From contig DEIV01000055.1 in the NCBI GenBank assembly GCA_002352665.1, forward strand, positions 1 to 36,182: a stretch of 36,182 nucleotides of DNA, in the 5' to 3' direction. The notes under the pieces are model-generated. The model worked only from the letters and a program-made list of their open reading frames with translations. It did no database searches and was not told the DNA's origin. Origin of the DNA: Flavobacteriaceae bacterium UBA2765. GTDB taxonomy: Bacteria; Bacteroidota; Bacteroidia; Flavobacteriales; Flavobacteriaceae. Positions within the stretch are counted from its first letter, which is position 1; each line of letters opens with the position of its first letter. The position numbers and the translations under genes are program-made. Positions 16,441-23,764 of the stretch are shown in pieces.

Positions 16441-17388
16441 TTAAATATTTACTTTTTTACTAATTCTATAACGATCATCATTATTTTTTCCTCTTAGAAT
16501 AAGCTCACCAACAAACCCCGCTAAAAATAATTGAGTACCAATAATCATTGCTACTAAGGCAATATAAAAATGTGGCCTGTCTGTTATTAATCTTGAAGTT
16601 GGACTTATAAATAATTTATCTATACCTAAATATAAGGCAAAACAAAAGCCAATGAAGAACACAAAACTACCAAGTAAACCAAATAAATGCATAGGGCGTT
16701 TGCCGAATTTAGACAAAAACCAAATGGTAATTAGATCTAAAAAACCATTAACAAACCTATCCATACCAAATTTTGTGGTGCCATATTTACGTGCTTGATG
16801 TTGTACAATTTTTTCGTCAATTTTTAAAAAGCCGGCATTTTTTGCCAAAACAGGAATATAGCGATGCATTTCACCGGAAACATCAATATTTTTTACAACA
16901 TCATTTTTATAGGCCTTTAGTCCACAATTAAAATCATGTAAATGTAAACCTGAAGTTTTCCTAGCCGCAGCATTGAACAATTTTGAAGGTAAGTTTTTAC
17001 GTATAGTAGAATCATATCGTTTCTTTTTCCATCCGGAAACAAGGTCTAAATTTTGCTCAGTAATTTGTTGGTATAATTCAGGAATTTCATCAGGACTGTC
17101 TTGTAGATCAGCATCCATAGAAATAACCACATCACCTAAAGCTAGATCAAAACCGGCATGTAAGGCCTGAGATTTTCCATAATTCTTTTGAAAACAAACC
17201 CCTTTGACAGCTTCATTTTTTTTAGATAATGATTCTATTATTTGCCAAGACTTATCGGTACTACCATCATCAATAAAAATAATTTCGTATTGAAACTGAT
17301 TAGACAGCATTACTTTTGCAATCCAGTCGTGTAATTCTTGTAAAGATTCTTCTTCGTTAAGTAGTGGAATTACTACTGATATATCCAT
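16441..17388 (-). CDS. Family 2 glycosyltransferase with two membrane helices
   Basis: This 315-residue enzyme resembles the DPM1/ArnC/GtrB group, which moves sugars from nucleotide donors to polyprenyl phosphate at the inner membrane. The GT-A domain fills about 1-225 and shows FIDDGSTD (39-46) and the metal-binding MDADLQDSP (91-99, DxD at D92 and D94). Two C-terminal hydrophobic helices (about 235-258 and 274-300) anchor it. The motif KYGTTKFGMDRF precedes them, as in this family. The sugar donor is unknown. The gene follows the DUF4199 gene by 15 bases, so they form an operon. Confidence 0.92.
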   Translation of the reverse strand: MDISVVIPLLNEEESLQELHDWIAKVMLSNQFQYEIIFIDDGSTDKSWQIIESLSKKNEAVKGVCFQKNYGKSQALHAGFDLALGDVVISMDADLQDSPDEIPELYQQITEQNLDLVSGWKKKRYDSTIRKNLPSKLFNAAARKTSGLHLHDFNCGLKAYKNDVVKNIDVSGEMHRYIPVLAKNAGFLKIDEKIVQHQARKYGTTKFGMDRFVNGFLDLITIWFLSKFGKRPMHLFGLLGSFVFFIGFCFALYLGIDKLFISPTSRLITDRPHFYIALVAMIIGTQLFLAGFVGELILRGKNNDDRYRISKKVNI

Positions 17389-17403
17389 ATTTAATATATA
17401 TGA

Positions 17404-17907
17404 TTAATATTGGTCTTCTTTTTTTCCTAAAATTCCACCACATATAGCAGAAATAACAAAACCTAAAAAGCTAAAATACAATATCCAAATGCTTAAGGAT
17501 AATAAATATTTAGGGTTTTTCTTTCCCTCTTCTATTTTCTCAATGGTTTCTTGTAATTTTTCAGGTTGATATTGCTCAACCATTTCTATAGCCTTCCTCA
17601 TCTGAAATTCAGGATCTATAAACGACATTGAAATAAAAGTTCCAATAGCTGTAATGATCATCATAACAATACCTATTTTGATCGCTTCAGCAAAAGAAAG
17701 TAATCCATTATTAAATTTATCTCTAAAAATTTTAACTGCCAAAAAGATAAGTACTATTTCTACAATAAAGCCAACAACATATCCTATGTAATATATCATA
17801 CTGCTAACATCAGCCATTTTTAAACCAAAATCGATTAAAATTCTCAAAATGGCTAAAATGATACCATATTGAAATGCAATAGGTAAAAAAATTTTTTTAT
17901 TTTCCAT
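17404..17907 (-). CDS. DUF4199 membrane protein
   Basis: The 167-residue product (from MENKKIF) has four hydrophobic segments with a charged loop between the third and fourth (EKLQETIEKIEEGKK), a pattern typical of DUF4199 proteins of Bacteroidota. It should sit in the inner membrane; no biochemical role is known to me. I chose the ATG at 17907 because the longer frame would need a TTG at 17934 and adds only nine unconserved residues. On the minus strand TATATTTG (17932-17939 in plus coordinates) matches the -7 promoter consensus directly before this ATG. It is the first gene before the glycosyltransferase. Confidence 0.85.
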   Translation of the reverse strand: MENKKIFLPIAFQYGIILAILRILIDFGLKMADVSSMIYYIGYVVGFIVEIVLIFLAVKIFRDKFNNGLLSFAEAIKIGIVMMIITAIGTFISMSFIDPEFQMRKAIEMVEQYQPEKLQETIEKIEEGKKNPKYLLSLSIWILYFSFLGFVISAICGGILGKKEDQY

Positions 17908-18005
17908 TGTTATATGTTTTGTTTGGTTAAACAAATATAATTAATTAACAATTAACACCTTATTTTTTCGACACATATAATAATTAAAAATCTAACAAAA
18001 AAACA

Positions 18006-18035
18006 TTGTAAAACAAGAAATTGATTGTATTTTTG
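18006..18035 (+). promoter_or_regulatory. Perfect Bacteroidota promoter for SRP RNA
   Basis: TTG (18006-18008), a 19-base spacer, then TATTTTTG (18028-18035) matches the TTG-N19-TAnnTTTG consensus without a mismatch. The RNA begins about 5 bases later, as expected for this promoter type. Confidence 0.85.
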
Positions 18036-18039
18036 CGGC

Positions 18040-18135
18040 GGGCAAGTCCTACACAACCAGCTCCCTTTGAATCCTCCAGGGCAGGAATGCAGCAAAGGTA
18101 TTAGGTCGTAGCGGTGTGATGTAGGTCGCTTGCCC
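18040..18135 (+). ncRNA. ffs: Signal recognition particle RNA, bacterial small type (4.5S)
   Basis: The SRP RNA binds Ffh and guides ribosomes making membrane proteins. The terminal helix is GGGCAAG (18040-18046) with CTTGCCC (18129-18135), followed inward by TCCTACA pairing with TGTAGG. The conserved Ffh-binding domain is seen as TCCTCCAGGGCAGGAATGCA (18072-18091) with AGCAAAGG after it, holding the asymmetric and symmetric internal loops and a tetraloop-like apex. A T-run follows the 3' end directly and serves as terminator. The overlapping minus-strand frame at 17952-18137 is not a gene. Confidence 0.93.
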
Positions 18136-18281
18136 ATTTTTATTTAAACTATTTCAAAAGTTTGATAATTCTGATGTCTATCAGAATCTCGCTTCCTCAA
18201 ATTCCTAATCACACTTTCTTATTAAATTTCATAAGTACTTTTCTATATTATGCAGTCCTTAATTATTTATTTCAAATAGTG

Positions 18282-18289
18282 TATTTTTG
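18282..18289 (+). promoter_or_regulatory. Promoter -7 element for the dehydrogenase gene
   Basis: TATTTTTG matches TAnnTTTG exactly and lies 39 bases before the chosen ATG at 18329. No TTG is found at 19 bases upstream. Its presence just upstream argues against the alternative TTG start at 18287, which would overlap the promoter. Confidence 0.45.
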
Positions 18290-18328
18290 ACTTGTATATT
18301 TATTAAGTTTTTAATCTTTAGTTTTATA

Positions 18329-19132
18329 ATGCACAAGGTTGTTTTAATTACAGGAGCTTCATCAGGAATTGGCCAAAGTATTGCCGAATATCTAAATAAA
18401 AAGGGAATGAAAGTTTATGGTACCAGCCGTAGACCTCATACCAATAATTCTTCAGGCGTAATCATGCTACCTTTAGATGTAAATGATATAAATTCTATCC
18501 AAAAAACAGTGGCAAAAGTTATTGCAGAAGAGGGCAAGTTAGATGTATTGATAAATAACGCCGGTATGGGTATTACCGGCTCCATTGAAGACACACCAAC
18601 TAATGAAATGCGGAAGGTCTTTAACACTAATTTTTTTGGTGCAATTGATGTTATGAAAGCTGTTTTACCAAAAATGCGTAAACAAGGTTCCGGTTTAATT
18701 ATTAATGTTACTTCTATTGCAGGATATATGGGTTTACCCTTTCGGGGGATGTATTCTGCCAGTAAAGGAGCTTTGGAATTGGTTACCGAAGCCATACGTA
18801 TGGAAGTAAAAGGCTTTGGAATTGTAGTATGTAACGTAGCTCCCGGAGATTTTGCTACCAACATTGCTGCGGGTAGATACCACACTCCGGTTTTTGAAGA
18901 TTCTGCATATAAGGAAAAATACACTGAAAATTTAGCTTTGATGGATTCTCATGTTGACAGTGGCAAACCACCTAAGGTAATGGCAGACGCAGTCTATAAA
19001 ATTATTATGTCAAATAATAAAAGAATACATTATAAGGTAGGCGGGTTTATGGAAAAATTATCTATTGTATTAAAAAGAATACTTCCTGATAAGGTCTATG
19101 AGAGAATATTGATGAACCATTATAAATTATAG
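18329..19132 (+). CDS. Short-chain dehydrogenase/reductase
   Basis: The 267-residue classical SDR has the Rossmann glycine motif TGASSGIG at 8-15, the NNAG motif (near 77-80, INNAGMG) and the catalytic triad: S in NVTSIAGYMG, and YSASK supplying Tyr and Lys. It oxidises or reduces an alcohol/ketone with NAD(P)(H); the substrate is not evident. The C-terminal stretch with HYKVGGFMEKLSIVLKRILP is hydrophobic-basic and resembles SDRs acting on lipids or retinol-like substrates. I start at ATG 18329 (MHKVVLITGASSGIG), because the longer TTG frame adds 14 atypical residues and overlaps a promoter. It stands alone between SRP RNA and the transaldolase. Confidence 0.9.
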   Translation: MHKVVLITGASSGIGQSIAEYLNKKGMKVYGTSRRPHTNNSSGVIMLPLDVNDINSIQKTVAKVIAEEGKLDVLINNAGMGITGSIEDTPTNEMRKVFNTNFFGAIDVMKAVLPKMRKQGSGLIINVTSIAGYMGLPFRGMYSASKGALELVTEAIRMEVKGFGIVVCNVAPGDFATNIAAGRYHTPVFEDSAYKEKYTENLALMDSHVDSGKPPKVMADAVYKIIMSNNKRIHYKVGGFMEKLSIVLKRILPDKVYERILMNHYKL

Positions 19133-19197
19133 TACATGTATGTATAACATGTTAATAAGTTAAGCGTTATCATAATAAGCAAATTTTATGGATATAT

Positions 19198-19205
19198 TAT
19201 ATTTG
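19198..19205 (+). promoter_or_regulatory. Promoter -7 element for the transaldolase gene
   Basis: TATATTTG fits TAnnTTTG and lies 19 bases before the ATG at 19225. No TTG appears at the ideal upstream distance, so this call is tentative. Confidence 0.45.
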
Positions 19206-19224
19206 CCCAACCAAACTAAAAATA

Positions 19225-19878
19225 ATGAAATTTTTTATTGATACAGCTAACTTAAATCAGATTAAAGAAGCTCAGGAACTTGGCGTTTTAGATGGTGTTA
19301 CAACCAATCCGTCTTTAATGGCTAAAGAAGGAATTACAGGTCATGATAATATCATTAACCACTATAAAGCCATCTGTGAAATTGTAGATGGAGCTGTAAG
19401 TGCAGAAGTTATTGCTACTGATTTTAATGGAATGATAAAAGAAGGTGAAGCTTTGGCTAAATTACACCCGCAAATTGTGGTAAAAATTCCGATGATAAGA
19501 GAAGGTATAAAAGCCATTAAATATTTTTCTGATAAAGGTATTAAAACCAATTGTACACTGGTCTTCTCTGCTGGACAGGCTCTATTAGCTGCTAAAGCAG
19601 GAGCTACCTATGTTTCTCCTTTTATAGGTCGTTTAGATGATATTTCTACAGATGGATTAGGTTTGATTCAAGAAATAAGATTGATCTATGATAATTACGG
19701 GTTTGAAACTCAAATTTTAGCAGCATCTATTCGTCATACCATGCATGTAATGGATTGTGCAAAAATTGGTGCTGATGTTATGACGGGACCACTAAGTGCA
19801 ATAGATGGCTTATTAAATCACCCATTAACAGATATTGGTTTGGCTAAATTTTTAGCCGATTTCAAAAAAGGAAATTAA
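19225..19878 (+). CDS. fsa: Fructose-6-phosphate aldolase/transaldolase (TalC-type)
   Basis: The 217-residue TIM-barrel protein belongs to the short transaldolase group (MipB/TalC). The Schiff-base lysine is K87 in VVKIPM. Family blocks are MKFFIDTANLNQIKEA, GVTTNPSLMAKEG, TNCTLVFSAGQALLAAKAGA (residues near 112-131) and SPFIGRLDD. It works in sugar-phosphate metabolism, either as transaldolase in the pentose phosphate pathway or as fructose-6-phosphate aldolase; sequence alone does not separate the two. Length is normal. A strong terminator follows at 19917-19943. Confidence 0.94.
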   Translation: MKFFIDTANLNQIKEAQELGVLDGVTTNPSLMAKEGITGHDNIINHYKAICEIVDGAVSAEVIATDFNGMIKEGEALAKLHPQIVVKIPMIREGIKAIKYFSDKGIKTNCTLVFSAGQALLAAKAGATYVSPFIGRLDDISTDGLGLIQEIRLIYDNYGFETQILAASIRHTMHVMDCAKIGADVMTGPLSAIDGLLNHPLTDIGLAKFLADFKKGN

Positions 19879-19916
19879 AAGTATTAACTTTTTTAGAAGA
19901 AGAAAAAGTAAATTTA

Positions 19917-19943
19917 AATCCCGCCAAATGGCGGGATTTTTTT
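19917..19943 (+). terminator. Rho-independent terminator after transaldolase
   Basis: AATCCCGCC (19917-19925) pairs perfectly with GGCGGGATT (19930-19938) across AAAT and is followed by a T-run. A weaker hairpin at 19973-19988 (ACCAAT/ATTGGT) may serve the opposite ppk2 operon. Confidence 0.9.
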
Positions 19944-19994
19944 ATTGAATTTCTAAATGTTTTGTAAATAATACCAATATAAATTGGTTTAACC

Positions 19995-20783
19995 TCAGAT
20001 TTTTAAATCCTTATCATAAGGAACTGAATCTAAAATATGTTGAATAACCTCAATTCTTGCTGAAGTCTTTCTATTCGCTCTAATTACTTTAAATGGAATA
20101 TTTCCATTTTTATTATTCTCGAACATCAATTTTTTATATTTAGTATATGTATCCCATAATTCTTGAGCTTTTTCATCTACCTTAGTCATTTTCCAATGTT
20201 TTAATGGATCATTTTTTATTTCGTCAAAACGTCTGGCTTGTTCAGATTTTGAAATAGACATATAAATCTTAACCAATCTTATACCCGATTCTGTAATCAT
20301 ACGCTCAAAATCATTCACTTGATTCATAAAAATAGTGTATTCTTCATCTGTACAAAATCCATTTACCGGCTCTACAACCGCCCTGTTATACCAACTTCTA
20401 TCAAAAAAAACTATTTCACCTGCCTTAGGAAATTGACTAATATATCTTTGAAAATACCACTGCGTTTTTTCTTCTTCTGAAGGTTTTGGTAAAGCCACAA
20501 TTCTAATATGACGAGGATTAATTCTTTCTGTTGTTCTCCGTATCGCTCCACCTTTTCCTGCCGCATCTCTTCCTTCAAAAACAACAATGACACGTTCATT
20601 ATTTTGAATAGCCCAAGTTTGCAATTTTACCAATTCACTTTGTAATTTTTTAAGTTTTTTTTCATAATCTAAATATCTTACCGCCTTAGATAGATTATAA
20701 GGTTTTTGTGAAAGTAAAACACGCATACCTTTTTTGCTGTTTAATTTTTCGGCATCTTTCTCTGTAACTGTATGTTTTTCCAT
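19995..20783 (-). CDS. ppk2: Polyphosphate kinase 2, copy 1
   Basis: The 262-residue enzyme is a single-domain PPK2 that transfers phosphate between polyphosphate and nucleotides (usually making ATP or GTP from the diphosphate). Walker A is EGRDAAGKGG (70-79) and Walker B is FFDRSWYNRA with D128. The lid-module arginine/lysine cluster lies between about 180 and 200. Single-domain form suggests PPK2 class I or III; exact nucleotide preference cannot be read. It is the last gene of a four-gene minus-strand operon, 5 bases after a second PPK2 gene. The two share most motifs but diverge at the N- and C-termini, indicating an old duplication. Confidence 0.95.
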   Translation of the reverse strand: MEKHTVTEKDAEKLNSKKGMRVLLSQKPYNLSKAVRYLDYEKKLKKLQSELVKLQTWAIQNNERVIVVFEGRDAAGKGGAIRRTTERINPRHIRIVALPKPSEEEKTQWYFQRYISQFPKAGEIVFFDRSWYNRAVVEPVNGFCTDEEYTIFMNQVNDFERMITESGIRLVKIYMSISKSEQARRFDEIKNDPLKHWKMTKVDEKAQELWDTYTKYKKLMFENNKNGNIPFKVIRANRKTSARIEVIQHILDSVPYDKDLKI

Positions 20784-20788
20784 AATTC

Positions 20789-21655
20789 TTAAAAGTCTAA
20801 TTGTTTTGCAGATCTGTAATAACGCATAATCACATTGGGATCTGGTAATAATGTTGTTAATGCTTTATCTTTATCAGGATATTCAAATTGCGATAATACA
20901 TATCGCATCGTCTCTAATCTTGCTACTTTTTTATCATTAGCTTTAACAATTATCCAGGGACAATAGGTAGTATGGGTTTTACTAAACATTTGTTCCTTAT
21001 AGAATGTATATTTATCCCATAATTCTTGTCCTTTTTGATCTACAGGACTAAATTTCCATCTTTTTAATGGCGTTTCTAATCTAGAATCAAATCTTGCCTT
21101 TTGTTCTTCTTTAGATATTGAAAACCAAAACTTGATGATTTTAACACCATCTTCATACAACATATGTTCAAATTCAGGCACTTGTAACATAAATCTAAAA
21201 TATTGCTCATCATTGCAAAAACCCATTACCGGCTCAACTACTGCCCTATTGTACCAACTTCTATCAAAGAAAACAATCTCTCCAGGATTTGATAATTCCT
21301 TAATATATCTTCTAAAATACCATTGCCCTTGTTCAATTTCAGTTGGTTTGGTTAAGGCTACTAAATTCATTGAACGTGGATTTAAATGTTCTGTAAATCG
21401 TCTAATATTTCCACCTTTACCGGCAGCATCTCTTCCTTCAAATATTATGACTACACGCTTTTTATTGTTAGAAATCCATTGTTGCAACTTTACCATCTCT
21501 ATTTGAAGCTTTCTAAGTTCTTCTTCATATTTTAAGGTTTTTAGTGTTGCATCAATATTTTTACCTTTCTTTTTTATTAACTGAAGCAATTCTTCTTTTG
21601 ATCTGATAGCTTCAAACTCTTCTTTGGTTAACTTTACGTTTTGATTATCTGTCAT
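20789..21655 (-). CDS. ppk2: Polyphosphate kinase 2, copy 2
   Basis: This 288-residue PPK2 has Walker A EGRDAAGKGG (73-82) and Walker B FFDRSWYNRA (129-138, D131). It has a longer C-terminal tail than its neighbour (about 260-288, ending in MRYYRSAKQLDF) and an N-terminal acidic/lysine-rich helix. It overlaps the upstream NTF2-like gene by 11 bases, so translation is probably coupled. The tandem pair may act on different nucleotides (for example ADP versus AMP or GDP) or may form mixed oligomers; both ideas are inference. Confidence 0.95.
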   Translation of the reverse strand: MTDNQNVKLTKEEFEAIRSKEELLQLIKKKGKNIDATLKTLKYEEELRKLQIEMVKLQQWISNNKKRVVIIFEGRDAAGKGGNIRRFTEHLNPRSMNLVALTKPTEIEQGQWYFRRYIKELSNPGEIVFFDRSWYNRAVVEPVMGFCNDEQYFRFMLQVPEFEHMLYEDGVKIIKFWFSISKEEQKARFDSRLETPLKRWKFSPVDQKGQELWDKYTFYKEQMFSKTHTTYCPWIIVKANDKKVARLETMRYVLSQFEYPDKDKALTTLLPDPNVIMRYYRSAKQLDF

Positions 21656-22127
21656 TTATATTATTTTTACAATCTTGTTTTCTTCTGGTATCAATTAAAT
21701 ATATAATTTTCCACTTTTTACCATCGAAAAATAGTTGAAAAGAATTTACACCACAATGACTAAAGTCATTGTTTAAGTAAAATTCATAAGGAGTCCACAC
21801 ACTAGCCAATGTACCATCAATTTGAATATGGTATGACATTAATTTTTCTTCCCAAATATCTTTTGGATTTTTCGTTGCAACGGCATTTAAAAATTTAGCA
21901 ACTTCTTCGTTTCTTAATACTGATTTTCCTTCTTTGTTTTTAAATGTAGTCTGCAATTTCAGATCAGTACTAATCGTTCGCTTAATCATTAAAGTATCTC
22001 CGCTTTGTAAACCTTCAAAAAATAATGAAATTACTACCTTAATCTTATCTTCTTCAGTTTCTTGTGCTTTGATAGATGGAGCAAATAAAACTAAAATTAC
22101 AAATAAAAGAATAGTATCTAATCTCAT
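21645..22127 (-). CDS. Secreted NTF2-like protein
   Basis: The 160-residue product has a signal peptide (about 1-21, ending PSIKA/Q) and an NTF2-like cone fold (about 25-155), seen as IKVVISLFFEGLQSGDT, then a strand pair around HIQIDGTLASVWTPYEFYL and a final FDGKKWKIIYL strand. These match the lumazine-binding/SnoaL-like group in Bacteroidota, which often lacks catalytic residues. It should be periplasmic or a soluble exported protein. Its start lies one base from the rocD stop, and its end overlaps the next ppk2 start. That tight packing supports one transcript, but how it serves PPK2 or ornithine metabolism is unknown. Confidence 0.82.
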   Translation of the reverse strand: MRLDTILLFVILVLFAPSIKAQETEEDKIKVVISLFFEGLQSGDTLMIKRTISTDLKLQTTFKNKEGKSVLRNEEVAKFLNAVATKNPKDIWEEKLMSYHIQIDGTLASVWTPYEFYLNNDFSHCGVNSFQLFFDGKKWKIIYLIDTRRKQDCKNNINDR

Positions 22128-22128
22128 T

Positions 22129-23373
22129 CTATTTTTTAAAATTTAGGAATGTATTTTTAATAATTGAAATACAATCTTTCATTTGCTCAATATTCATAAC
22201 TAAAGGAGGTGCGAATCTAATAATATTACCATGTGTTGGTTTGGCCAATAAACCATTCACTTTTAACGCCATACAAAGATCCCATGCAGTAGAACTTTCT
22301 TCACTATCATTAATTACAATGGCGTTTAATAAGCCCTTACCTCTTACCTTTATAACCAACTCAGTATCTTTTTTGAGCTCTTCCATACTAGCTCTAAATA
22401 GTTTTCCCAATTTATCAGCATTTTCAGCAAGATTTTCATCTTTTACAACTTCTAATGCAGCCATCGCCACTGCACAAGCTAACGGATTTCCTCCAAAAGT
22501 AGAACCATGAGTTCCTGGTTTAATTACTTCCATAACCTCATTATCTGCTAACACAGCAGATACCGGTAATACACCACCTGAAATTGCTTTACCTAATATC
22601 AATATATCCGGTTTAATTTTAAAATAATTTACCGCTAGTAATTTACCGGTACGTGCAATTCCTGTCTGTACTTCATCAGCTACAAATAACACGTTTTTGT
22701 CTTTACACAATTGATAAGCCTCTTTAATATAAGTATCTTCAGGCACAAATACTCCAGCTTCACCTTGAATAGGTTCTACTAAAAATGCAGCTACATTATT
22801 ATCTTTTAAAGCTTCACGTAAAGCTTCAATATTATTATATTTTATAGACACTATACCAGGTGTAAATGGTCCAAAATTTTCTGTTGCCACAGGATCGTTA
22901 GACGCCGAAATTATAGTGATCGTTCTTCCATGGAAATTATTTTCACAAACAATTATTTTGGCTTGATTTGAAGGAATACCCTTTTTTTCGTAGCCCCATT
23001 TCCTTGCTATTTTCATGGCAGTTTCAACGGCTTCAGCACCTGTGTTCATAGGTAATACTTTGTCAAAACCAAAATACCGAGTAACATATTTCTCATATTG
23101 CCCTAATTTATCGTTATAAAATGCTCTTGAAGTTAAGGTTAAGCTTTCAGCTTGCTCTTTTAAAGCATTGATGATTTTAGGATGACAGTGACCTTGATTA
23201 ACAGCGGAATAAGCGGATAAGAAATCATAATATTTTTTACCTTCTACATCCCAAACATACACACCCTCGCCTCTATTTAATACCACAGGTAACGGATGGT
23301 AATTATGTGCACCATATTTATCCTCTAATGCAATGGCATCTCTCGATGAAATTTGTTCTATTTCTACCATCAT
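22129..23373 (-). CDS. rocD: Ornithine-oxo-acid transaminase
   Basis: RocD moves the delta-amino group of ornithine to 2-oxoglutarate, giving glutamate semialdehyde, and so links arginine breakdown to proline and glutamate. The 414-residue class III aminotransferase shows the PLP lysine K262 (LILGKAISGG), DEVQTG (233-238) and the N-terminal family block LSAYSAVNQGHCHPKI (52-67). These N-terminal blocks favour ornithine over acetylornithine or GABA as substrate. It is the first gene of the operon rocD, NTF2-like, ppk2, ppk2. A -7 match for its promoter lies at 23433-23440. The next gene starts one base after its stop. Confidence 0.95.
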   Translation of the reverse strand: MMVEIEQISSRDAIALEDKYGAHNYHPLPVVLNRGEGVYVWDVEGKKYYDFLSAYSAVNQGHCHPKIINALKEQAESLTLTSRAFYNDKLGQYEKYVTRYFGFDKVLPMNTGAEAVETAMKIARKWGYEKKGIPSNQAKIIVCENNFHGRTITIISASNDPVATENFGPFTPGIVSIKYNNIEALREALKDNNVAAFLVEPIQGEAGVFVPEDTYIKEAYQLCKDKNVLFVADEVQTGIARTGKLLAVNYFKIKPDILILGKAISGGVLPVSAVLADNEVMEVIKPGTHGSTFGGNPLACAVAMAALEVVKDENLAENADKLGKLFRASMEELKKDTELVIKVRGKGLLNAIVINDSEESSTAWDLCMALKVNGLLAKPTHGNIIRFAPPLVMNIEQMKDCISIIKNTFLNFKK

Positions 23374-23432
23374 TTTTTTATTTTAATTGAACTTATTAAA
23401 TTCCTTCTTTCCGGAGAGAAATCATCCTTCTA

Positions 23433-23440
23433 CAAAAATA
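23433..23440 (-). promoter_or_regulatory. Promoter -7 element for the rocD operon
   Basis: On the minus strand TATTTTTG matches TAnnTTTG exactly, 60 bases upstream of the rocD ATG. A TTG lies 24 rather than 19 bases further upstream, so the -33 element is imperfect. Confidence 0.4.
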
Positions 23441-23522
23441 AGAAAAATACTAAAATTGTCTTAACAAATATATAGGTTTATTAAATGAGCCCATCTTAGT
23501 TTTTTGTTTTAATCTAGATTAT

Positions 23523-23670
23523 GCATTAGAACTTCGTTAAGAACAATGAAAGCACAATAAATACTGGGATTTTCTTAATTTCAGCGTAGCACGGCTACGG
23601 TTATATTAAAAAATAAAGCGAAGCGGCAGTAGTTGAAGTGATTTTATGGTGTAATAGATTTTCTAATGCT
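23523..23670. repeat. Intergenic element with inverted ends and internal hairpin
   Basis: GCATTAGAA (23523-23531) and TTCTAATGC (23662-23670) are perfect inverted ends, and about 13 of 17 positions match when the ends are extended. Inside, CGTAGC (23585-23590) pairs with GCTACG (23594-23599) across ACG, and AAGCGAAGCGGCAG follows. The gap 23374-23764 otherwise holds only the rocD leader and the receptor terminator, with no gene. The structure and size (about 150 bases) fit a miniature or dispersed repeat. Confidence 0.4.
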
Positions 23671-23710
23671 TAATTCAGGTTTCAATAAAAAGTTTAGACA
23701 AGCCCAACAA

Positions 23711-23740
23711 AAAAGGCTGTACTTTTCAGTACAACCTTTT
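23711..23740 (-). terminator. Terminator of the TonB-dependent receptor gene
   Basis: AAAAGG (23711-23716) pairs with CCTTTT (23735-23740) and TGTACT (23718-23723) with AGTACA (23728-23733), with one internal mismatch and loop TTTC. On the minus strand a T-run follows the stem, 25 bases after the receptor stop. Confidence 0.8.
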
Positions 23741-23764
23741 TATTTATTTAAACCTTTTTATTTA

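Noticed and set aside
17952..18137. Minus-strand open frame of 61 codons
   Set aside because: It is the complement of the SRP RNA gene, which explains its sequence fully.
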